DNA of 64,000 nucleotides from Paenibacillus dokdonensis (lineage in GTDB: Bacteria > Bacillota > Bacilli > Paenibacillales > Paenibacillaceae): NCBI RefSeq assembly GCF_004916975.1, contig NZ_STGQ01000001.1, positions 582,993 to 646,992 on the forward strand. Direction: 5' to 3'. The notes under the pieces are model-generated. The model worked only from the letters and a program-made list of their open reading frames with translations, was not told where the DNA came from and made no database searches. Made by a program: the position numbers and the translations under genes. This document shows, piece after piece, positions 26,911 to 36,207 of the stretch (positions are counted from its first letter, which is position 1; the number at the start of each line of letters is the position of its first letter).

Positions 26911-28554
26911 ATGAAAAAGAAAAAGGTGGGCTTACTGGTATCGCTGCTTGTGGTATCCGCAATGTTTACGGGCTGCTCGTTTTCGGGCAGTGACAGCAAA
27001 ACGGCGGACAGCGCGTCCGGTCAAACGACATCATCTGCAGGATCAGCCAAAGAATTAAAGCTGTATGTAGAGAACGAGATCAAGGATCTGGACCAGTGGA
27101 AGGCATCTGATGATGTGTCATTTACAGTCCTGAACAACGTCAATGAAGGTCTTTACCGTCTGGATCTGAAAAATGAGCCGCAGCCTGCCATGGCTGAAAA
27201 GGTGGACCTCTCCGAGGACAAGCTGACTTACACCTTTACGCTTCGCGACAATGCAAAATGGAGTGACGGAACGCCTGTAACAGCCCAAGATTTCAAATAC
27301 GCATGGCTTCGTGAAATGGATCCGAAAACCGGAACCAACGGTTATTCCTTCATTATGACCGATTACATCGTGGGTGCTGCCGATTATGCAGCCGGAGGTT
27401 CCGCAGATCAGGTTGGTATTGAAGCGAAGGATGACAAAACGCTTGTCGTCAAGCTGACTCAACCGACGCCTTACTTCCTGCGCCTGGCTTCGCTGGCTCC
27501 ATACTTCCCGATGAAAGAGGATTTCGTGAAGTCCAAAGGGGAAGGTTACGCACTTGGTGCTGACAGCATGCTGTATAACGGCCCTTATACCCTGTCTTCG
27601 GTTGATGCGGCCAGCGGCGCGGTTCTGGTAAAGAACCAGGGCTACTGGGATGCGGCTAATGTAAAGGTTGATAAAGTTGACCTTAAGGTCATTAAAGAGA
27701 AAAGTACAGCGCTTAACGCTTACAAAGCAGGCCAGCTGGATCGTGTACTCTTGGCCTCCTCGGATGTGAATGCATCGAAATCGGATCCTGGCTTTGGAAC
27801 AGGAATCAATTTCAGAACGACGTATCTGCAGTTCAACCTGAAAGCAGATGGTGTGAGCAATGTTAATATCCGTAAAGCGCTTGAATTTGGATTCGATTCC
27901 AAGCTGCTTGCAGATCAGGTCCTCAACAATGGTTCCAAGGCAGCTACAGGCTTGATTCCTGACGAGATGAGCGGGATCGACGGCAAGTCTTTCCGCGAAA
28001 CACAAGGGGATCTGGTTGGCGTCGATGCGGCCAAAGCCAAAGAATACTGGGATCAAGGCGTCAAAGAGCTTGGTAAGGCTCCGAAAATCACGATGCTGGT
28101 AGCCGATACTTCGGAAGTAAAAGACGTCTCCACATTCATGCAAAGTGAATACAAGAAGAACCTCGGGATTGATGTTACCATTGATACCAAAACCAGCAAA
28201 GCACGGGGTCAACTGATGGACAACAGCAACTATCAGATGGCGATTACCGCTTGGGGCGCTGACTACGATGATGCTATGACTTATCTCGATCTGTGGGCGA
28301 ATCATACGCCTTACCGCGGTAACTATGAAAACGCCGATTACGATAAGCTGATCATCGGTGCGAAGAAAGAAACCGACGAGAAGAAACGCTTGGATATGCT
28401 TCTCGCCGCTGAGAAAACGCTCTTGAATGACGATGTTGTCGTTGTTCCGATCTACTTCGGCGGTTACTCCTTCCTATTAAACGATAGAGTTCAAAACTTG
28501 GAATATCATCCGTATGGCAACCCTGTTGATTTCAAATATGCGGATGTAAAATAA
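26911..28554 (+). CDS. oppA: Oligopeptide-binding lipoprotein, OppA/DppE type (547 aa)
   Basis: The extracellular receptor of a peptide ABC importer (SBP family 5). The signal peptide MKKKKVGLLV... ends in lipobox FTGC with Cys22, followed by a Ser/Thr linker. Family 5 features include the N-terminal region RLDLKNEPQPAMAEKVDLSED, FTLRDNAKWSDGTPVTAQDFKYAW, KNQGYWDAANVKVDKV and the C-terminal PIYFGGYSFLLNDRV. The length is typical. AAAGGAG lies 11 nt before ATG 26911. It heads a complete oppABCDF set, so the importer is self-contained, unlike the sugar importers in this window, which lack their own ATPases. Confidence 0.94.
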   Translation: MKKKKVGLLVSLLVVSAMFTGCSFSGSDSKTADSASGQTTSSAGSAKELKLYVENEIKDLDQWKASDDVSFTVLNNVNEGLYRLDLKNEPQPAMAEKVDLSEDKLTYTFTLRDNAKWSDGTPVTAQDFKYAWLREMDPKTGTNGYSFIMTDYIVGAADYAAGGSADQVGIEAKDDKTLVVKLTQPTPYFLRLASLAPYFPMKEDFVKSKGEGYALGADSMLYNGPYTLSSVDAASGAVLVKNQGYWDAANVKVDKVDLKVIKEKSTALNAYKAGQLDRVLLASSDVNASKSDPGFGTGINFRTTYLQFNLKADGVSNVNIRKALEFGFDSKLLADQVLNNGSKAATGLIPDEMSGIDGKSFRETQGDLVGVDAAKAKEYWDQGVKELGKAPKITMLVADTSEVKDVSTFMQSEYKKNLGIDVTIDTKTSKARGQLMDNSNYQMAITAWGADYDDAMTYLDLWANHTPYRGNYENADYDKLIIGAKKETDEKKRLDMLLAAEKTLLNDDVVVVPIYFGGYSFLLNDRVQNLEYHPYGNPVDFKYADVK

Positions 28555-28579
28555 CGCAGGTTTCAGGGTTCAGGGAGAG

Positions 28580-28600
28580 GAGAGAAGCGCTGCTTCTCTC
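28580..28600 (+). terminator. Hairpin between oppA and oppB
   Basis: GAGAGAAG-CGCTG-CTTCTCTC, followed by a pyrimidine-rich tract, lies in the 107-nt gap after oppA. It probably causes partial termination or protects the oppA message, giving more binding protein than permease. Confidence 0.6.
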
Positions 28601-28661
28601 TTTCCTTTCCCACCCCTTATGAATTGTATGATTTATTCCCCATCTTCCGGGAGGTGCGACA

Positions 28662-29597
28662 TTGAAACGTTATATCGGCATCCGAATTATTTATTTGCTC
28701 ATAACCCTGTTTATTATCTCGACCGTAACCTTCTTCCTGATGAAAGCACTGCCCGGTACGCCATTTGACGAGGAGAAGCTGGCCCAGCTTCCGCAGGAAC
28801 AGAAGCAGATGATTTTAACGAGCTACGGCCTCGATAAGCCGGTAATCACGCAGTATGTCAACTATATCAAAAACGTGGCGCAAGGTGATCTGGGAACCTC
28901 TTTCTTCTATACGGGACAAAAGGTTACGAACATCATCTCCGGCAGACTTTTCCCTTCGGCCCTTATCGGTCTTCAGGCCGTGCTGCTGGGTCTTGCCATT
29001 GGCATGATTCTTGGAATTGTAGCCGCTTACCGGCATAACACCGGCTGGGATTACGCCACAATGATTATCGCGGTTCTGGGCGTCTCGATTCCGAACTTTG
29101 TGCTTGCTGCACTGCTGCAGTATTATGTCGGCCTGAAATGGGGGCTTTTGCCTGTAGCATTTTGGGAAAGCTATCCGAGCTCGATTTTGCCGTCCATTGC
29201 CTTGTGTGTTGGCGTAATTGCTCTGATTGCACGCTTCGTCCGGACAGAAATGCTGGAAGTGCTGGATCAGGATTATGTAATGACAGCCAAGGCTAAAGGT
29301 CTCGGAACGATACGGATTATGTTTCAGCATGTCATTCGTAACTCGCTTATTTCCGTGATCACGATTCTCGGACCCATCGTTGTCAATCTGCTGACAGGTT
29401 CGCTCGTTATTGAAAATATTTTCGGTATTCCCGGAATTGGCAGCCTATTCGTAGATTCGATTAAAATGAATGATTACTCGACGATCATGGGCATTACATT
29501 GTTTTACAGTGCCTTCTATGTACTGGTCATGCTCATTGTAGACTTGCTATACGGCCTTGTCGATCCGCGGATCCGTCTGGCTTCAGGAAAGGGGTAA
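28662..29597 (+). CDS. oppB: Oligopeptide ABC transporter permease OppB (311 aa)
   Basis: The first membrane subunit of the peptide importer. It has the N-terminal span plus periplasmic PGTPFDEEKLAQLPQEQ region of DppB/OppB proteins, five further spans, the EAA loop (RTEMLEVLDQDYVMTAKAKGL) and the C-terminal YGLVDPRIRL. The start is TTG 28662, preceded by GGGAGGTG with correct spacing; no ATG fits. The next gene begins 4 nt after its stop. Confidence 0.94.
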   Translation: MKRYIGIRIIYLLITLFIISTVTFFLMKALPGTPFDEEKLAQLPQEQKQMILTSYGLDKPVITQYVNYIKNVAQGDLGTSFFYTGQKVTNIISGRLFPSALIGLQAVLLGLAIGMILGIVAAYRHNTGWDYATMIIAVLGVSIPNFVLAALLQYYVGLKWGLLPVAFWESYPSSILPSIALCVGVIALIARFVRTEMLEVLDQDYVMTAKAKGLGTIRIMFQHVIRNSLISVITILGPIVVNLLTGSLVIENIFGIPGIGSLFVDSIKMNDYSTIMGITLFYSAFYVLVMLIVDLLYGLVDPRIRLASGKG

Positions 29598-29601
29598 GCT
29601 T

Positions 29602-30528
29602 ATGCCGCAGGACACACAAAACATCGATGCGTTATTTAAACCAGCTGCAGCCCGGCCTGATGATAAGGAGAAAATCTCCCGTGAATCTCTCACGGCATTC
29701 CAGGACAGCTGGAGACGTCTCAGACAAAATAAGGCTGCAATTATCAGTCTTGTCATTCTAATAGTTATGCTGCTTCTCGCTATCATCGGACCATGGATTG
29801 GCCATCACAATTATTACGCTACGGATTATGATGCGGTGTACCAGAAGCCAAACGCGGATCACTGGTTTGGTACCGATAAATTCGGCCGAGATCAGTGGGC
29901 AAGAATTTGGCAGGGCACGCGGATATCACTCCTAATCGCGGTGCTTGCTGCTGCGCTGGATTTGGTTATTGGCGTGGCTTATGGCGCGGTATCCGCGCTG
30001 CTTGGAGGCCGGACGGATAATGTAATGCAGCGCATCATCGAAATCATGACCGGTATTCCGAGCTTGATCATTATCATCCTGCTCATGATGGTTATGAAGC
30101 CCGGAATTATCACGATTATGATCGCTATGTCCATTACGGGCTGGGTGAATATGGCGCGCCTGGTACGGGCCCATATCATGAAGCTGAAATCCCAGGAGTT
30201 CGTGCTTGCCGCCCGTACGCTGGGAACATCGAATACCCGCATTATATGGAAGCATCTGATTCCGAATACAATCGGCATTATTGTCATCAATACGATGTTT
30301 ACGATTCCGTCGGCGATTTTCACAGAGGCGTTTCTGAGCTTTATCGGTCTCGGACTTCAGTCCCCGATGTCATCTCTGGGCGTGCTGATTAATGACGGAT
30401 TCGCATCACTCAATACGCAGGCCTACTTGCTGTTGTATCCTTCAATCGTCATTGTCCTGATTATGGTGACATTTAATATTCTGGGTGACGGGTTACGGGA
30501 TGCACTCGATCCAAGAATGCGGAAATAG
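29602..30528 (+). CDS. oppC: Oligopeptide ABC transporter permease OppC (308 aa)
   Basis: The second membrane subunit. A cytoplasmic N-terminus (FQDSWRRLRQNKAAIISL) typical of OppC leads into about six spans. It has the HWFGTDKFGRDQWARIW motif and the EAA loop (KSQEFVLAARTLGTSNTRII), and ends in GDGLRDALDPRMR. The start is ATG 29602, since GGAAAGGGG lies just before it; the earlier in-frame TTG at 29557 overlaps oppB. Confidence 0.94.
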   Translation: MPQDTQNIDALFKPAAARPDDKEKISRESLTAFQDSWRRLRQNKAAIISLVILIVMLLLAIIGPWIGHHNYYATDYDAVYQKPNADHWFGTDKFGRDQWARIWQGTRISLLIAVLAAALDLVIGVAYGAVSALLGGRTDNVMQRIIEIMTGIPSLIIIILLMMVMKPGIITIMIAMSITGWVNMARLVRAHIMKLKSQEFVLAARTLGTSNTRIIWKHLIPNTIGIIVINTMFTIPSAIFTEAFLSFIGLGLQSPMSSLGVLINDGFASLNTQAYLLLYPSIVIVLIMVTFNILGDGLRDALDPRMRK

Positions 30529-30540
30529 GAGGGAATGACC

Positions 30541-31548
30541 ATGAACAGCTTGCTGGAAGTTAAAGATTTGCAGGTAAGCTTTTACACATATGCCGGCGAG
30601 ATTCAGGCGGTGCGTGACGTCAGCTTTTCCCTCGGCAAAGGAGAAACACTGGCTATCGTGGGAGAATCGGGGTCCGGTAAATCGGTCACCTCGAAAAGTA
30701 TTATGAGACTGCTGGCCAAGTCCGCGAAGATCAAGAATGGATCGATCCGGTTTGAAGGAAAAGAGCTTGCTTCTCTCCCGGAGAAACAGATGCAGGGCAT
30801 TCGGGGAAAAGAAATCTCCATGATTTTTCAGGACCCCATGACTTCTCTGAATCCGACGATGACCATTGGCAGACAGATTACCGAAGTCCTGCGCAAGCAC
30901 CGGAACATGGGCAGGGACGAAGCTGCGAAAAGAGCCGTGGAGCTGCTGAACCAGGTCGGAATTCCGAATCCGGAAAAACGTCTGAAACAATACCCTCACC
31001 AGCTGTCAGGAGGGATGCGACAGCGTGTCGTTATTGCCATTGCGCTGGCCTGCAATCCTAAAGTGATTATTGCCGATGAGCCGACAACCGCACTTGACGT
31101 AACGATCCAGGCTCAAATTCTGGAGCTGATGAACCGGCTGCAGCAGCAGATGGAAACCTCGATTATTCTGATCACCCATGATCTTGGTGTTGTAGCTCAT
31201 ATGGCTTCGCGTGTCGCGGTCATGTACGCGGGCAAAATTGTGGAAACAGGCACGGTGGATGAAATATTCTATGAGCCGAAACATCCGTATACCTGGGGCC
31301 TGCTGGCCTCCATGCCGAAGCTGCATGAGAAAAGCGAAGAGCTTCTGGCCATTCCGGGTACGCCTCCGGACTTAAGCGATCCGCCAAAGGGCTGTCCGTT
31401 TGCGGCCCGTTGTCCATACACGATGGAAATATGCTATGAGCAAATGCCGTCTTATACAGAACATTCAGGAACCCACCGAGCCGCGTGCTGGCTGCAGGAC
31501 AGCAGAGCACCGAAGGTGGAGCGTCCGCTTGCAGGAGGTGAACGGTAA
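30541..31548 (+). CDS. oppD: Oligopeptide ABC transporter ATPase OppD (335 aa)
   Basis: The first ATPase of the peptide importer. Walker A is GESGSGKS, the ABC signature is LSGGMRQR, Walker B is [12 protein letters not shown], and the switch His is in [11 protein letters not shown]. The C-terminal oligo_HPY region has the [15 protein letters not shown] cysteines that bind a metal cluster in this family. AGGAGGG lies 7 nt before ATG 30541; ATG 30535 is too close to it. The stop overlaps the start of oppF (TAATG). Confidence 0.95.
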   Translation: MNSLLEVKDLQVSFYTYAGEIQAVRDVSFSLGKGETLAIVGESGSGKSVTSKSIMRLLAKSAKIKNGSIRFEGKELASLPEKQMQGIRGKEISMIFQDPMTSLNPTMTIGRQITEVLRKHRNMGRDEAAKRAVELLNQVGIPNPEKRLKQYPHQLSGGMRQRVVIAIALACNPKVIIADEPTTALDVTIQAQILELMNRLQQQMETSIILITHDLGVVAHMASRVAVMYAGKIVETGTVDEIFYEPKHPYTWGLLASMPKLHEKSEELLAIPGTPPDLSDPPKGCPFAARCPYTMEICYEQMPSYTEHSGTHRAACWLQDSRAPKVERPLAGGER

Positions 31549-32582
31549 TGCATATGGAAAAGAAACCGCTGGTGGAAGTCAGCCATCTGAAACGTTTTTT
31601 TGATGTCGGAAGGGGCCAGATTCTCAAGGCAGTCGACGATGTCAGCTTCGAAATCTACCCGGGTGAGACCTTTGGCCTCGTGGGTGAATCCGGCTGCGGC
31701 AAGTCGACACTAGGTCGCACGCTCATCCGGCTTTATGACGCTACCTCCGGTACGGCATCGTTTAAAGGAAGCCCAATACATGGACATAAATCGAAGTCCG
31801 AGATGAAACAGCTGAGACGGGATATCCAGATGATTTTTCAGGATCCGTATGCTTCGCTGAACCAGCGGATGACGGTTACCGATATTATCGCGGAGGGCAT
31901 TGATGCCCATGGATTGGCCAAAAACCGCAAGGAACGCCTTCAAATGGTACATGAACTGCTCGATACGGTAGGGCTTAACCGCAGTCATGCCGAACGTTTC
32001 CCGCATGAATTTTCAGGCGGACAGCGTCAGCGGATCGGGATTGCCCGGGCGCTTGCCGTGAATCCGAGCTTTATCATTGCCGATGAGCCGATCTCCGCGC
32101 TGGATGTTTCCATCCAGGCTCAGGTCGTCAATCTGATGAAAAAGCTTCAGCGCGAACGCGGTCTCACTTACCTCTTCATTGCGCATGATCTATCCATGGT
32201 CAAGCATATCAGCGACCGGATCGGTGTGATGTATTTGGGCGGAATGGTGGAGCTGTGCGAAAGCGACGAGCTGTTCGATAACCCGCTTCACCCGTATACG
32301 AAAACGCTGCTGTCAGCTATTCCGCTGCCGGATCCGAAGCTTGAGCGAAGCCGGGAACGCATGGTTTTGCAGGGCGATTTGCCAAGCCCGATCGATCCAC
32401 CAAGCGGCTGCCGCTTCCGTACCCGCTGTCCGTTTGCTATGGAGGTATGTGCCTCTGAGACGCCGAAGTGGCAGGAGGCAGCCAAGGGACATTTTGTAGC
32501 CTGTCATCTTTATAATAACGACTTGGATGGAAAGGCTTCTAAACCGGTAGCGCAAGGAGTTGACGTACATGAATTGGTATGA
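31548..32582 (+). CDS. oppF: Oligopeptide ABC transporter ATPase OppF (344 aa)
   Basis: The second ATPase. It has Walker A GESGCGKST, the signature FSGGQRQRIGIARALA, Walker B FIIADEPISALD, and a C-terminal oligo_HPY region with GCRFRTRCPFAMEVC. Its ATG shares one base with the oppD stop codon, and its 3' end overlaps the pepV start by 14 nt, so translation through opp and into the peptidase genes is coupled. This ties the importer directly to the intracellular peptidases. Confidence 0.95.
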   Translation: MHMEKKPLVEVSHLKRFFDVGRGQILKAVDDVSFEIYPGETFGLVGESGCGKSTLGRTLIRLYDATSGTASFKGSPIHGHKSKSEMKQLRRDIQMIFQDPYASLNQRMTVTDIIAEGIDAHGLAKNRKERLQMVHELLDTVGLNRSHAERFPHEFSGGQRQRIGIARALAVNPSFIIADEPISALDVSIQAQVVNLMKKLQRERGLTYLFIAHDLSMVKHISDRIGVMYLGGMVELCESDELFDNPLHPYTKTLLSAIPLPDPKLERSRERMVLQGDLPSPIDPPSGCRFRTRCPFAMEVCASETPKWQEAAKGHFVACHLYNNDLDGKASKPVAQGVDVHELV

Positions 32583-33996
32583 GCAGGCAGTTAGCCGTGA
32601 AGCCGCCATTCTGCATGATCTCAAAGGACTGCTTGGCATTAAAAGCATCTTTGATCCGGAAACAGCAGCTCCAGGGCAGCCGATGGGTGAGGGAATTGCC
32701 GAAGCTCTGCGCTTTATGCTGGGGTTGTGCGAAGCAGAGGGCTTCAGGATCTGCAATCATGATGGATTGGTCGGGTATGCCGAGTACGGACCGGAAGATG
32801 CGGAGCATTACATCGCAGTACTGAGTCATTTGGATGTGGTGCCTGTGTCAGGTGCATGGATAACGCCTCCTTTTGAGCCTGCCATCCGGGATGGGAAATT
32901 ATATGCCCGCGGTGCCATTGACGATAAGGGGCCGGCTATGGCTTCCTTTTATGCATTGAAAATCGTGAAGGATCTTGGACTGCCGCTCAAGCACCGGATA
33001 CGCCTGATTTTTGGCACCGATGAGGAAAGAACGCACCGCTGCATGGAGAAATACAAGGAGCTTGAACCGATGCCGGCATGCGGCTTTACACCGGACGCCG
33101 AGTTCCCGATTGTATGTGCCGAGAAGGGACAGATCAATACAAGGATCATGTTCCCAACCACACAGCAGGGTCAAGAAATAAACGGAGACTACAAGCTGGT
33201 ATCTTTTCATTCAGGTGTAGTTGCTAATATGGTTCCGGAAGCGGCTGAGGCCGTTGTGGCTGGCCAGGCGGATCGTTTGAACGCATTGGAGCAGGCATAT
33301 CACGCTTACTGCGGCGAAATGAAGCTTATTGGCCGCATGGAGCAAGTAGATCAAAAGATTGTGCTGCATATGGCAGGAAAAGCAGCTCATGGCATGGAAC
33401 CCCATTTAGGAATAAATGCGGGCCTTGCGCTAATCCATTTTCTGAAGGACTACTCATGGAACGAAGGCTCGGGTCATTTTCTGAATACCGTCGATACGCT
33501 TCTATATGATGATGTCTATGGACATGCACTCGGTATTGCCATGGAGGATGACATCAGCGGCCCACTCACGGTTAACAGCGGTCTTCTTCAGTATGATCCG
33601 CATGGAGAGAGCTTCTTTCATATCAATTTGAGATTTCCGATCTGCGGCACCTATGATGAGCTTCTGAAGAAGATATCAGCAAAAATCGCCGTTCATCAAT
33701 TGGAGATGGAGCCACCAAGCCTGAAGAAGCCGCATCATGTGCCGGAGGATCACCCGATGATCCGGGTGCTGCAGGAGACCTATCTGGCGGAAACCGGCCA
33801 AACCGCGAAACTGTTGTCCACAGGAGGCGGGACTTACGCTGCCCATTTCCCTATGGGTGTTGCCTTTGGACCGTTATTTCCGGGGATGGAATCTACGGCA
33901 CATCAGCCCAATGAATATATAGAAATTGAACTGCTTCTTCGCTCGACGGCCATTTATGCGAGAGCGGTGAGCGAGCTCGGGAATTTGAAGCTTTAG
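32569..33996 (+). CDS. pepV: PepV-like dipeptidase, M20 family (475 aa)
   Basis: A metal-dependent cytoplasmic dipeptidase of the Sapep/PepV group. It keeps the M20 metal sites: SHLDVVP (near residue 86), ARGAIDDKGP (near 114), FGTDEE, and TPDAEFPIVCAEKG typical of PepV. The lid domain has KAAHGMEPHLGINA, and a metal His lies in a final HQPNEYIEI stretch. The length fits the family (about 470). GCAAGGAG precedes ATG 32569, which lies inside the end of oppF. It would cleave dipeptides left by peptides imported through Opp. Confidence 0.92.
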   Translation: MNWYEQAVSREAAILHDLKGLLGIKSIFDPETAAPGQPMGEGIAEALRFMLGLCEAEGFRICNHDGLVGYAEYGPEDAEHYIAVLSHLDVVPVSGAWITPPFEPAIRDGKLYARGAIDDKGPAMASFYALKIVKDLGLPLKHRIRLIFGTDEERTHRCMEKYKELEPMPACGFTPDAEFPIVCAEKGQINTRIMFPTTQQGQEINGDYKLVSFHSGVVANMVPEAAEAVVAGQADRLNALEQAYHAYCGEMKLIGRMEQVDQKIVLHMAGKAAHGMEPHLGINAGLALIHFLKDYSWNEGSGHFLNTVDTLLYDDVYGHALGIAMEDDISGPLTVNSGLLQYDPHGESFFHINLRFPICGTYDELLKKISAKIAVHQLEMEPPSLKKPHHVPEDHPMIRVLQETYLAETGQTAKLLSTGGGTYAAHFPMGVAFGPLFPGMESTAHQPNEYIEIELLLRSTAIYARAVSELGNLKL

Positions 33997-34034
33997 GCTT
34001 GGGATAACAAATCTTTTTGCAAAGGGATGCATGG

Positions 34035-35495
34035 ATGATGGAAATTAAAACGGGAACAGAGCAGAAGGCAGAAGTGCTGATTGAACTGGTATTCAGTGAT
34101 GGAGGATATGCGCCCGAACTTCCGGTCTCCGCAAAAATGAAAGAACGCGGGGCTCAGGCCTGGTTTTACGGCCGCAGTCCCGGTGAACAGGATATTGTAA
34201 TTATTGGGCTTGGAGCCCGCAATCGGTTTAGTATGGAAATTTTGCGCGAGGCCGCCGGGAGTGCAGGCCGCGCGATTCAAGATATCGGGAAGAAGACGGC
34301 TGTGGTAAATCCGTCATGTCTTCATGAACTTTTTGGCTCCACGTTATGGCCGCAAGAGGCGGTTACTGCATGGGTGGAGGGCTGGCAGCTCGGGACGTAT
34401 CTCTTCAATAAATATAAGTCCGTCGAAAAACAGCCGCCGGTTGAATGGATTCAGTTAAGCCCGGACCAGCAGCAGGATTATGCCAATGCCGCTGAGCTGG
34501 GACAAATCCGCGCCGAAGCGACATCCCTGGCCCGTGATTTGTGTAACGAGGCAGCAAGTGATTTGAATCCGGCAGCCTTTGTTTCGCGCATCCAGCATAT
34601 TTTTGCCGGTCGCGACGTAAAGATTCATGTTTATGAAGGCGAAGAGCTGAAGCAGCGGCAAATGAATGGACTTCTGGCCGTGGGTGCAGGCAGCAAGTAT
34701 CCTCCTGCCATGGTCGAGATTAGCTATACAAGTGATCCTGATGCTGAACATCTTGCATTGATCGGCAAAGGCGTCACGTTTGATATGGGCGGAATGAATC
34801 TGAAGGATGCCCGTGATTTGAGTGATGCCCGGTTTGATATGGGCGGTGCGGCAGCCATTATCGGCGCAATGGATGTTTTAACACGCCTGAAGGTTAGAGC
34901 ACGGATCAGTGCCATCATCCCGATTGTGGACAATGTGCCGGATGGAGGCGCATTTCTTCCTTCCGATGTCGTCCGCTATCCGAATGGACTTACTGTACAA
35001 GTGGTTAACACGGATGCTGAAGGCCGGCTGATTCTGGCAGATGCGATTCTGCATGCCATCCGCAGCGGCGCAACGCAGGTCATTGACGTAGCTACATTAA
35101 CAGGCGCTGTCGGTCATGCGCTGGGGCTGAAGGTTGCCGGCGTGTGGGGAGATGCGGAATATGCCGAACAGCTGATGCAGATCGGTGAACGCAACGGCGA
35201 CCGGATCTGGAGACTGCCGCTTGTGGATGAAGACGAAGAGCTGCTGAACAGTCCTTACGCGGATTTGGCCAATCTGGCATCCAATCCATATGGCGGTGCG
35301 AATATGGCTGCGCTGTTTTTACGCCGTTTTGTAGATTCAAAAGCGCGTTGGTGCCATATTGACATGGCTAATACGGCACAAGTGCCTTCCACCCGCGGCT
35401 ATAAAGTATTAGGAGCAACAGGTTATGGAGTAAGACTTCTTGCCGATTTTGTATGTGAACAGATTTCGGCAGGTGAAAGAGGAGGGAATTCATGA
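34035..35495 (+). CDS. pepA: Leucyl aminopeptidase, M17 family (486 aa)
   Basis: A cytoplasmic aminopeptidase with two metal ions. The M17 catalytic core is intact: GKGVTFDMGGMNLKDARDL (near 243), FDMGGAAAIIGAM, IIPIVDNVPDGGAFLPSDV and the family signature NTDAEGRLILADAI (near 325). The N-terminal domain is divergent, as is usual. I take ATG 34035 (34038 is equally possible), with AAAGGG upstream, over the in-frame TTG at 34017. Its stop overlaps the cutC start as ATGA. Together with PepV it would reduce imported peptides to amino acids. Confidence 0.92.
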   Translation: MMEIKTGTEQKAEVLIELVFSDGGYAPELPVSAKMKERGAQAWFYGRSPGEQDIVIIGLGARNRFSMEILREAAGSAGRAIQDIGKKTAVVNPSCLHELFGSTLWPQEAVTAWVEGWQLGTYLFNKYKSVEKQPPVEWIQLSPDQQQDYANAAELGQIRAEATSLARDLCNEAASDLNPAAFVSRIQHIFAGRDVKIHVYEGEELKQRQMNGLLAVGAGSKYPPAMVEISYTSDPDAEHLALIGKGVTFDMGGMNLKDARDLSDARFDMGGAAAIIGAMDVLTRLKVRARISAIIPIVDNVPDGGAFLPSDVVRYPNGLTVQVVNTDAEGRLILADAILHAIRSGATQVIDVATLTGAVGHALGLKVAGVWGDAEYAEQLMQIGERNGDRIWRLPLVDEDEELLNSPYADLANLASNPYGGANMAALFLRRFVDSKARWCHIDMANTAQVPSTRGYKVLGATGYGVRLLADFVCEQISAGERGGNS

Positions 35496-36199
35496 AGCTG
35501 GAGGTCATTGCAACGAATTTGACGGATGCAATCTTAGCTGAGCAGGGCGGTGCGGACCGGATCGAGCTCGTGACCGGTATTATGGAGGGAGGGCTCACCC
35601 CGGGACCTGGGCTAATCAAGGAAGCGGTGCGTCATTTACATATTCCGGTTCATGTCATGGTCCGTCCTCATAGTCAGTCTTTTGTTTATGATGAGCATGA
35701 CCTGCAAACGATGCGGGAGGATATCGCTTTTATCAAGGAGAGCGGAGCGGCAGGCATTGTACTTGGCGCTTTGACTCCTGCGGGAGCGGTGGATACAGAG
35801 GCACTTGATCTGCTGCTTCAGGATACGGCGGGATTGAATGTGACCTTTCATCGGGCATTTGACGAGATAGAAGATCAACTGCCCGCATTAAAGGTTCTCT
35901 CCCGCTATCCGCAAATCAACCGCATTCTGACCTCTGGCGGCCCTCTGCCGGCTCCGAAATCTGCACCGCAGATTGAGAGGCTTGTAGAAACAGCCCAAGG
36001 GACGGGAATCCGCATTCTCGCTGGATATGGACTTAGCGTGCCGGTGCTTCAGAAGTTTGTACAAACGACAGGTGTGGAGGAAGTTCACTTCGGATCTGCC
36101 CTGCGCATTGACGGTGATAACTTGAAGCCGGTAGATCCTTTCCGGGTCCAAGCAGCCAAACAGATCATTAATGACTTACTACAGGGAATGACAGGATAG
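35492..36199 (+). CDS. cutC: CutC family protein (235 aa)
   Basis: A TIM-barrel protein of the CutC family. Typical stretches are QGGADRIELV, GGLTPGPGLI, HVMVRPH, GIVLGALTP, TFHRAFDE and RILTSGG. The family was named for copper homeostasis in E. coli, but that phenotype was later traced to the small RNA MicL encoded within the gene, so the protein's true role is unsettled. Here it is translationally coupled to an aminopeptidase gene and followed 8 nt later by a ROK sugar kinase gene. That suggests a metabolic role in sugar or peptide breakdown rather than copper handling. Confidence 0.9.
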   Translation: MKLEVIATNLTDAILAEQGGADRIELVTGIMEGGLTPGPGLIKEAVRHLHIPVHVMVRPHSQSFVYDEHDLQTMREDIAFIKESGAAGIVLGALTPAGAVDTEALDLLLQDTAGLNVTFHRAFDEIEDQLPALKVLSRYPQINRILTSGGPLPAPKSAPQIERLVETAQGTGIRILAGYGLSVPVLQKFVQTTGVEEVHFGSALRIDGDNLKPVDPFRVQAAKQIINDLLQGMTG

Positions 36200-36207
36200 A
36201 TAAAAAA

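Noticed and set aside
27118-28305. A 395-codon open frame on the minus strand inside oppA
   Set aside because: It is antisense to a clear OppA gene with lipobox and family 5 motifs, has no ribosome site and reads as low-quality protein.
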